Source: an uncultured delta proteobacterium (GTDB lineage: Bacteria; RBG-13-61-14; DRUE01). From it: DNA of 11,166 nucleotides. Location: contig CAIUDS010000184.1 of assembly GCA_903897985.1 (NCBI GenBank), forward strand, positions 1 to 11,166, in the 5' to 3' direction. This document shows positions 8,801-11,166 of the stretch, in pieces. The notes beneath the pieces are model-generated. The model did not search any database and was not told the DNA's origin. It saw only the letters and a list, made by a program, of their open reading frames with translations. How positions within the stretch are numbered: the stretch's first letter is position 1; every line of letters starts with the position of its first letter. The translations under genes were made by a program, and so were the position numbers.

Positions 8801-8870
8801 GTTGATTGTGCTCCCGTCATTGCTCAAGCTGATGGGGCACGGCAAAGGGCCCTCCGGCCAAAACCAATAG
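5814..8870 (+). CDS. RND efflux permease, AcrB/MexB-CzcA superfamily
   Basis: 1018 residues, full length for an RND permease, with the usual duplicated layout. TM1 is at about 14-33, then a large periplasmic loop (about 34-330), TM2-6 (about 332-485), TM7 near 522-539, a second periplasmic loop (about 540-850) and TM8-12 (about 852-1005). The proton relay is visible: D399-D400 in TM4 (GLIIDDSIVMIEH), E920 in TM10 (GIVTEVAIFYYSEY) where AcrB has Lys940, and R951 plus T956/T957 in TM11 (RMRPIAMTT). The DD pair is typical of drug-type pumps, while Glu in TM10 recalls metal pumps such as CusA, so substrate class is not certain. No Met ladder is apparent. It works as a trimer powered by the proton gradient. 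It is the last gene of the operon, followed by about 190 bp before the tRNA promoter. Confidence 0.95.
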   Translation: MNFGKWIQKHNRSITFLLLAFAVAGAVSSFSLPVSLFPRVDFPRVVINLDAGDRPAERMVVEVTLPIEEAVRSVPGVQSVRSNTSRGAADISINFRWGLDMISAMLQVESEVNKVLVNLPPGTTFEVRRMDPTVFPALGYSLVSDTRSLTELRDIAYYQIRPVLTAVAGVAKIEVLGGGIEEYQITVDPAKLSSFGLSLDDVAREVSAANVVTAVGRLEDNDKLYLAVSDTQFQDAGQIEKTVLRSGRNGLVLIEDVATVSRGVAPHWHRVTADGRDAVIFQVMQQPDGNTVSIAREISAKLEELKKILPPDVRVANWYDQSELILASAYSVRDVVIVGVFLAAVILLLFLRNLKVTVIAIITVPMVLASTVLLLSLLHMSFNIMTLGGMAAAVGLIIDDSIVMIEHISRRLSTATGHYHERVLQAVREFSRPLAGSSLSTIIIFAPLAFLSGVTGSFFKALSLTISASLIISFFVALLVVPLTALRILSHKDTEAKAPRRFTNFLHAQYTRLLHRLLPRPGLILVAIIPLLALGFLAYTRVGSGFMPKMDEGGFILDYVAAPGASLAETDRLLRQVEGIIRATPEAETYSRRTGLQLGGGITEANEGDFFIRLKRGRRRGIEEVMDDMRGRIERTVPGLEIEMPQLMEDLIGDLTAVPQPIEIKLFSDNGKLLDEQAPRVASAIERIPGVVDVKSGIVLAGDALNIRVDRAKAALEGMDPESITGILENYLSGIVTTEIQRGPKMVGLRVWIPHEERQRTADIGRLLIKAPDGHVFPVKRVARVEPVTGQPQITRDNLKRMVAVTGRISGRDLGSTIREVKTVLNRTGFLPNELYYTLGGLYEQQRIAFRGLIAVFAFAVVLVFVLLLYLYESFRVAIAMMITTLLAAATVFIGLWITGTELNITAMMGMTMVIGIVTEVAIFYYSEYHDLGRDTMVDHRLISAGINRMRPIAMTTFATILALLPLALALGRGSEMQKPLAIAIISGLVVQMPLVLIVLPSLLKLMGHGKGPSGQNQ

Positions 8871-9039
8871 CCGCAAACCATGCCGCTTGAGTCCCCTCTT
8901 TGAATAAAACGGGGCGCATAACCATCGGGACCGCGGCCTTGATCACAGCCGCGCCCGCGCCGGGGGCCTTGAACCAAATCGTCGCTTTGCCCCCGGAGGC
9001 CATGGTATCGGTAATGCAGTAGCGCGCGCCCGGGGTCAT
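8824..9039 (-). CDS. Doubtful small ORF or gene remnant, convergent with the permease gene
   Basis: A 71-codon frame whose first ~43 codons look like coding DNA of this genome: about 37 of 43 third positions are G or C, first positions are G/A-rich, and the peptide is plausible (TPGARYCITDTMASGG, then KATIWFKAPGAGAAVIKAAV). The rest is less coding-like and overlaps the last 47 bp of the permease gene. There is no convincing RBS before the ATG at 9037-9039, and the tRNA promoter lies just upstream on the other strand. I recognise no family. It may be a decayed fragment or simply a GC-skewed spacer. This frame and the tRNA promoter account for the 8871-9096 gap; I see nothing else there except a GC-rich stem (8960-8967 with 8989-8996). 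Confidence 0.2.
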   Translation of the reverse strand: MTPGARYCITDTMASGGKATIWFKAPGAGAAVIKAAVPMVMRPVLFKEGTQAAWFAAIGFGRRALCRAPSA

Positions 9040-9056
9040 TCGGCGCTTTCGGATTC

Positions 9057-9084
9057 TTGACAAAAAGGATTCGGACAATATAAT
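9057..9084 (+). promoter_or_regulatory. Consensus sigma-70 promoter of the tRNA unit
   Basis: TTGACA (9057-9062), a 16-nt spacer and TATAAT (9079-9084): both hexamers match the consensus perfectly. Transcription would begin near 9091, about 6 nt before the mature 5' end of tRNA-Gln. This is the strongest promoter-like signal in the window and suits stable RNA genes. Confidence 0.85.
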
Positions 9085-9096
9085 CAGAGTTTGGCT

Positions 9097-9171
9097 TCAG
9101 GGCTCGTCTAATTGGCAGGACACCGGGCTCTGGACTCGGCAGTCGGGGTTCGAGTCCCTGGCCCTGAGCCA
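9097..9171 (+). tRNA. tRNA-Gln (anticodon CUG)
   Basis: A full cloverleaf can be drawn. The acceptor stem TCAGGGC (9097-9103) pairs with GCCCTGA (9161-9167), with discriminator G and encoded CCA (9169-9171). The D stem is GTC/GAC with GG in the loop. The anticodon stem is CCGGG/CTCGG with loop CTCTGGA; the anticodon CTG is at 9130-9132 and reads CAG. The T stem is CGGGG/CCCTG with loop TTCGAGT. T8-C9 after the acceptor stem also occurs in other glutamine tRNAs. Confidence 0.93.
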
Positions 9172-9217
9172 TGTTTGTTATGAAATCTGTAATTTGTAAT
9201 CTGCTCTGCGTTAGGCC

Positions 9218-9292
9218 GGTCCCATCGTCTAGGGGTTAGGACACCGGGCTCTCAATCCGGTAACGCGGGTTCGAATCCCGCTGGGACCACCA
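9218..9292 (+). tRNA. tRNA-Glu (anticodon CUC)
   Basis: The acceptor stem GGTCCCA (9218-9224) pairs with TGGGACC (9282-9288), with discriminator A and encoded CCA (9290-9292). The anticodon loop CTCTCAA (9249-9255) holds CTC at 9251-9253, reading GAG. The T arm is GCGGG-TTCGAAT-CCCGC. It lies 46 bp after tRNA-Gln with an AT-rich spacer and no separate promoter, so both are probably cut from one transcript. An inverted-repeat cluster begins inside its CCA end. Confidence 0.95.
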
Positions 9293-9387
9293 TTCTTCGC
9301 TCTGCGAATTTGCCTCGCAAATTCTTGAGCTACGAATGGCAGGCCATTTTTCAAAGCGCAACTTTCATCGGATCTGAGCGAAGAATG
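9291..9387. repeat. 97-bp region bounded by a perfect 12-bp inverted repeat, abutting tRNA-Glu
   Basis: CATTCTTCGCTC (9291-9302) and GAGCGAAGAATG (9376-9387) are exact reverse complements; the left arm begins with the last two bases of the tRNA CCA. Nested inside are a perfect hairpin GAATTTGC-CTC-GCAAATTC (9306-9324) and AATGGC-AG-GCCATT (9335-9348). In addition, CTACGAATGGCA (9330-9341) is complementary, with one mismatch, to TGCCCTTCGTAG (9386-9397). This density of alternative pairings indicates a dispersed repeat or a structured RNA, not a simple spacer. Confidence 0.7.
9335..9351 (+). terminator. Possible terminator after the tRNA genes
   Basis: AATGGC/GCCATT stem with a very tight loop (effectively five pairs and a 4-nt loop), running straight into TTTTT (9347-9351). 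It is short for an intrinsic terminator but correctly placed 43 bp after tRNA-Glu. It is part of the inverted-repeat cluster, so it may serve both roles. Confidence 0.35.
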
Positions 9388-9424
9388 CCCTTCGTAGTCC
9401 CGCTTGGCGGGACGGAGTAGGGCA
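9386..9424. repeat. Palindromic repeat upstream of the GIY-YIG gene
   Basis: Perfect inner hairpin GTCCCGC-TTG-GCGGGAC (9397-9413), an asymmetric internal loop, and outer arms TGCCCT (9386-9391) and AGGGCA (9419-9424), also exact complements. The core TCCCGC-TT(G/C)-GCGGGA recurs downstream of the gene at 9724-9738. It ends 15 bp before the GIY-YIG start codon. Confidence 0.7.
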
Positions 9425-9439
9425 GGTAAAATTATAACG

Positions 9440-9679
9440 ATGTATGTTTATCTGCTCCAGAGCGTTAATTGCCCGAATCAGCGCTACATCGGCTCCACTA
9501 AAAATCTCAGGCATAGATTGTCCGAACATAATTCCGGCAAATCCATACACACCGCCAAGTTTAAACCATGGAAAGTAATGGTAGCGGTTTGGTTTGAGGA
9601 TGAGAAGAAGGCTTTGGAGTTTGAGAGGTATCTGAAAATCGGCTCTGGCCGCGCTTTCGCCCGGCGCCGCCTCTGGTAA
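9440..9679 (+). CDS. Solitary GIY-YIG domain protein (putative nuclease)
   Basis: 79 residues from the ATG at 9440; a longer frame opens at 9404, but its first 12 residues are encoded by the palindrome and are not protein-like. It is a minimal GIY-YIG domain: VYLLQS (3-8, first motif), RYIGST (15-20, the YIG motif), a helix with R24 and R26 (NLRHRLSEHN, including H30-N31), HTAKFKPWK (37-45), E60 and E62 in ALEFERYLK, and the family tail GSGRAFARRRLW. Solitary proteins of this UvrC-N/YhbQ-like type are common, and their biological role is largely unknown. The expected chemistry is metal-dependent single-strand cleavage of DNA. There is no extra DNA-binding domain. Only a poor RBS precedes it. 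Related palindromes flank it on both sides, and it follows a tRNA, which suggests a mobile origin. Confidence 0.85.
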   Translation: MYVYLLQSVNCPNQRYIGSTKNLRHRLSEHNSGKSIHTAKFKPWKVMVAVWFEDEKKALEFERYLKIGSGRAFARRRLW

Positions 9680-9723
9680 GCATGGGACCTGTCCGGTCGA
9701 ATGATGCAAACGGTCTTGCTGCC

Positions 9724-9738
9724 TCCCGCTTCGCGGGA
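9724..9738. repeat. Palindrome downstream of the GIY-YIG gene, same core as upstream copy
   Basis: TCCCGC-TTC-GCGGGA is a perfect 6-bp stem with a 3-nt loop, matching the core of the upstream palindrome (9398-9412) except in the loop. Just after it, CGAATGGC (9743-9750) repeats CGAATGGC at 9333-9340. The element lies 45 bp after the GIY-YIG stop and about 98 bp from the convergent iolG stop. No T-tract follows on either strand, so it is not a standard terminator. Nothing else is recognisable in 9680-9835. Confidence 0.6.
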
Positions 9739-9835
9739 ATAGCGAATGGCGGCGGACGAATCCACGGATGAAACGGAAACCGCCTGCTCAATCTACTCGA
9801 CGATCGCGGGTCCCGGTGGTTTGAAGATCAGGTCA

Positions 9836-10861
9836 TTACTTGCTGGGAATCTCCGAGAGCTTGACTGGGCGCTTTTCCGCGAGGGACAGCTTCGCGGCCA
9901 GGCCCACGCGGAGGTCCTGAAGCCCATCCTCGCCAGTGACCAGGGTTGGCTTTCCTTTCACCACCGCCGCGAGGAACGCGCGCATTTCCACGACAAAGGA
10001 GTCCTTGTAGCGCTCGAGGAAGAAGTAGAGCGGCTTCTCTGCCATAACGCAGGTCTCGGTTGAGAGCTTGACCGTGCTGGGCGCGTCGTTCTCGGCCGCG
10101 GCCGCGCCCTTGGAACCGAAAACCTCGACGCGCTGGTCGTAGCCGTAGGCGGCCTTGCGCGAGTTGTCAATCACGGCCAAGGCGCCATTTGCGAGCCGCA
10201 TCGTGACGATGGCCGTGTCCACATCCCCGGCTTTGCCAATCGCCTCGTCAATGAGAACCGCGCCCGCGGCATAGACTTCTAAAACCTCGCTCCCTGACTG
10301 GAACCGGACCATATCAAAATCGTGGATGGTCATGTCGAGGAAGATCCCGCCCGAAACCGCGCTGTATTTGGCGGGCGGCGGGGCCGGGTCGCGCGAGCTG
10401 ATCTTGACCAACTGGAGCGCGCCGATGGCGCCGGACTCGACATGCTCGCGCACGCGGCGGAAGTTATGGTCGAAGCGCCTATTGAAGCCCACCTGTAGCT
10501 TGACCCCGGCCTTCTTCACCGCGGCGAGCGCCGCGGCCACCTTGGCCACCGTCAGGTCCACCGGCTTTTCGCAGAAAATATGCTTGCCGGCCTTGGCCGC
10601 CGCCACCACGAAGTCCGCGTGGGTGTCGGTTGAAGAGCAAATAAGAATTGCCTGAATATTTTTGTCGGCGAGGAGGGCGGCGGGATCCTTCTCGATGGAT
10701 GCCACGCCCAGGTTCTTCGCCCAGGCTTCGATTTCCGGCGTCAAATTCACATCCGCGACCGCTTTGAGCCGGCCCTGGGGCATGGACGAAACAATGTTCT
10801 CCGCATGAATCTTCCCGATTCTCCCAACTCCGATGATCCCAATGTTAACCGGCGCTTTCAT
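9836..10861 (-). CDS. iolG: Inositol 2-dehydrogenase-type oxidoreductase (Gfo/Idh/MocA family)
   Basis: 341 residues from the ATG at 10861, cytoplasmic. The N-terminal Rossmann domain opens with IGIIGVGRIGKIHAENI (7-23; GxGxxG), then ICSSTDTHADF (74-84) and CEKPVDLT (97-104). The C-terminal catalytic domain carries VGFNRRFDHNF (124-134), KISSRDPAPPPAKY (153-166) and SGGIFLDMTIHDFDMVRF (170-187). The expected catalytic Lys, Asp and His are K99, D176 and H180. The SRDPAPPP and FLDMTIHDFDM signatures fit the IolG branch well, so oxidation of myo-inositol (or scyllo-inositol or a related polyol) to the 2-keto form with NAD+ is likely. No other iol gene is in the window. AGGAGG (10868-10873 on the complement), 6 nt before the ATG, fixes the start; upstream in-frame ATGs are unnecessary. 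It converges with the GIY-YIG gene. Confidence 0.88.
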   Translation of the reverse strand: MKAPVNIGIIGVGRIGKIHAENIVSSMPQGRLKAVADVNLTPEIEAWAKNLGVASIEKDPAALLADKNIQAILICSSTDTHADFVVAAAKAGKHIFCEKPVDLTVAKVAAALAAVKKAGVKLQVGFNRRFDHNFRRVREHVESGAIGALQLVKISSRDPAPPPAKYSAVSGGIFLDMTIHDFDMVRFQSGSEVLEVYAAGAVLIDEAIGKAGDVDTAIVTMRLANGALAVIDNSRKAAYGYDQRVEVFGSKGAAAAENDAPSTVKLSTETCVMAEKPLYFFLERYKDSFVVEMRAFLAAVVKGKPTLVTGEDGLQDLRVGLAAKLSLAEKRPVKLSEIPSK

Positions 10862-10867
10862 TGCAAA

Positions 10868-10873
10868 CCTCCT
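10868..10873 (-). promoter_or_regulatory. Strong Shine-Dalgarno of iolG
   Basis: The complement reads AGGAGG followed by TTTGCA and the ATG at 10861, a full consensus SD at 6-nt spacing. It decides this start over in-frame ATGs up to 165 bp further upstream. Confidence 0.85.
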
Positions 10874-10920
10874 CACAGGTTCGGACTGATTTTTTTGCGC
10901 TTTGCCAAACTCCGCGAACG

Positions 10921-10948
10921 ATTTTACCGCGCAATTCGGCTTTCGCAA
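10921..10948 (-). promoter_or_regulatory. Candidate promoter of iolG
   Basis: On the minus strand, TTGCGA (10948-10943, 4 of 6) and TAAAAT (10926-10921, 5 of 6) are 16 nt apart. Transcription would start near 10914, giving about a 53-nt leader with the strong SD. A TTGACT at 10953-10948 is a better -35 but 21 nt away. The long palindrome at 11020-11061 lies about 70 bp upstream of this promoter. Confidence 0.35.
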
Positions 10949-11019
10949 GTCAATGTCCAAAGTGCGGCGCCTTTTATCGCCAACCCTCAATGCCCGGGTC
11001 TCAAACCTGCTGACAAACC

Positions 11020-11061
11020 GGAGCAAGTATCTTAGTATCTTGCTACTAAGATACTTGCTCC
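11020..11061. repeat. Perfect 18-bp inverted repeat with 6-nt loop, probable operator
   Basis: GGAGCAAGTATCTTAGTA (11020-11037), loop TCTTGC, then the exact reverse complement (11044-11061). The 8-mer AGTATCTT occurs twice in tandem on the left (11027-11034 and 11035-11042 within a base) and once inverted on the right. Neither strand has a T-tract right after the stem, so it is not an intrinsic terminator. Its place between iolG and a possible divergent gene, with -35-like TTGCTC in the right arm, fits a binding site for a dimeric or tetrameric repressor. The regulator family cannot be named from the site. Confidence 0.75.
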
Positions 11062-11081
11062 AATTTGTTTTAAACTATAGA
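11055..11081 (+). promoter_or_regulatory. Weak candidate promoter for the rightward gene, overlapping the palindrome
   Basis: TTGCTC (11055-11060) lies in the right arm of the palindrome and TATAGA (11076-11081, 4-5 of 6) follows after 15 nt, a short spacer. If real, binding of a protein to the palindrome would block RNA polymerase here. Confidence 0.25.
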
Positions 11082-11142
11082 ATCTGAAGCTAGAGAAACA
11101 GCGGGCTCAGCGCCGCGCAATTTGGGGGCGAGGCGGAAAGAG

Positions 11143-11166
11143 ATGAAGAGCAGAGCGGGAAACATG
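11143..11166 (+). CDS. Possible start of a divergent gene, cut by window end
   Basis: An ATG at 11143-11145 preceded by GGCGGAAAGAG (a usable purine-rich RBS about 5 nt away) opens a frame reading MKSRAGNM to the end of the window. A second ATG in the same frame is at 11164. Only eight codons are visible, so no family can be named. The site lies 82 bp after the long palindrome. A regulator binding that palindrome, encoded here, would be a natural arrangement, but that is a guess. Confidence 0.25.

Noticed and set aside
8960..8996. CCGGGGGC/GCCCCCGG stem as a terminator of the efflux operon
   Set aside because: The 21-nt loop is long and no T-tract follows; it lies inside the coding-like minus-strand frame, so the GC-rich complementarity may be incidental.
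9404..9439. Upstream ATG extending the GIY-YIG protein by 12 residues
   Set aside because: It starts inside the palindrome loop and adds MAGRSRAGKIIT before the canonical MYVYLL start of the domain.
9282..9689. TGGGACC 7-mer at the tRNA-Glu 3' end (9282-9288) repeated at 9683-9689, as a possible att direct repeat around the GIY-YIG cassette
   Set aside because: Only seven bases, with no further matching tRNA sequence and no integrase; chance occurrence within 400 bp is quite possible.
1..11166. CRISPR arrays, transposase/IS ends, toxin-antitoxin or phage genes
   Set aside because: Looked for regularly spaced direct repeats and typical domains on both strands; none seen.

Overview
The window is a GC-rich stretch (roughly 60% G+C by eye) of a Gram-negative bacterial chromosome. 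The evidence for a diderm is a complete tripartite RND efflux operon with an outer-membrane TolC-type lipoprotein; a sigma-54-type response regulator is also present. The style of the genes (a Lar_N/DUF2088 protein, a solitary GIY-YIG protein with a GRAFARRRLW tail, an IolG-type dehydrogenase with very high GC3) suggests a Verrucomicrobiota/PVC or Omnitrophota-like lineage. That placement is an impression, not a demonstration.

Layout, left to right. Positions 3-314 are the 3' end of an unrecognised gene. Positions 352-1581 encode a protein related to the N-terminal domain of lactate racemase LarA; its start lies almost on top of a predicted promoter, so the mRNA may be leaderless. Positions 1744-3117 encode an NtrC-family response regulator (receiver, AAA+, Fis-type HTH) with its own promoter candidates and no adjacent kinase. 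Positions 3290-8870 are a tightly coupled efflux operon, outer-membrane factor > periplasmic adaptor > RND permease, with ATGA stop/start overlaps at both junctions. A plausible sigma-54 (-24/-12) promoter lies just before the first gene, so the regulator next door may control the pump.

Positions 9057-9292 form a tRNA unit: a textbook TTGACA-N16-TATAAT promoter, tRNA-Gln(CUG) and tRNA-Glu(CUC), both with encoded CCA. Starting in the CCA end of tRNA-Glu is a dense cluster of inverted repeats (9291-9424), then an 79-residue GIY-YIG protein (9440-9679), then another copy of the same palindrome core (9724-9738). This palindrome-flanked nuclease next to a tRNA looks like a small mobile or domesticated cassette. 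Positions 9836-10861, on the minus strand, encode an IolG-type inositol 2-dehydrogenase of the Gfo/Idh/MocA family with a strong Shine-Dalgarno. Upstream of it lies a perfect 18-bp inverted repeat with a 6-nt loop (11020-11061), probably an operator between iolG and a possible divergent gene that begins at about 11143 and runs off the window.

No CRISPR array, transposase, integrase, rRNA gene or toxin-antitoxin pair was seen. Most of the window is ordinary. The parts that stand out are the GIY-YIG/palindrome/tRNA cluster, the long perfect palindrome, the RR-to-efflux sigma-54 link, the unusual charged residues in the RND proton relay, and the possible leaderless LarA-like gene.
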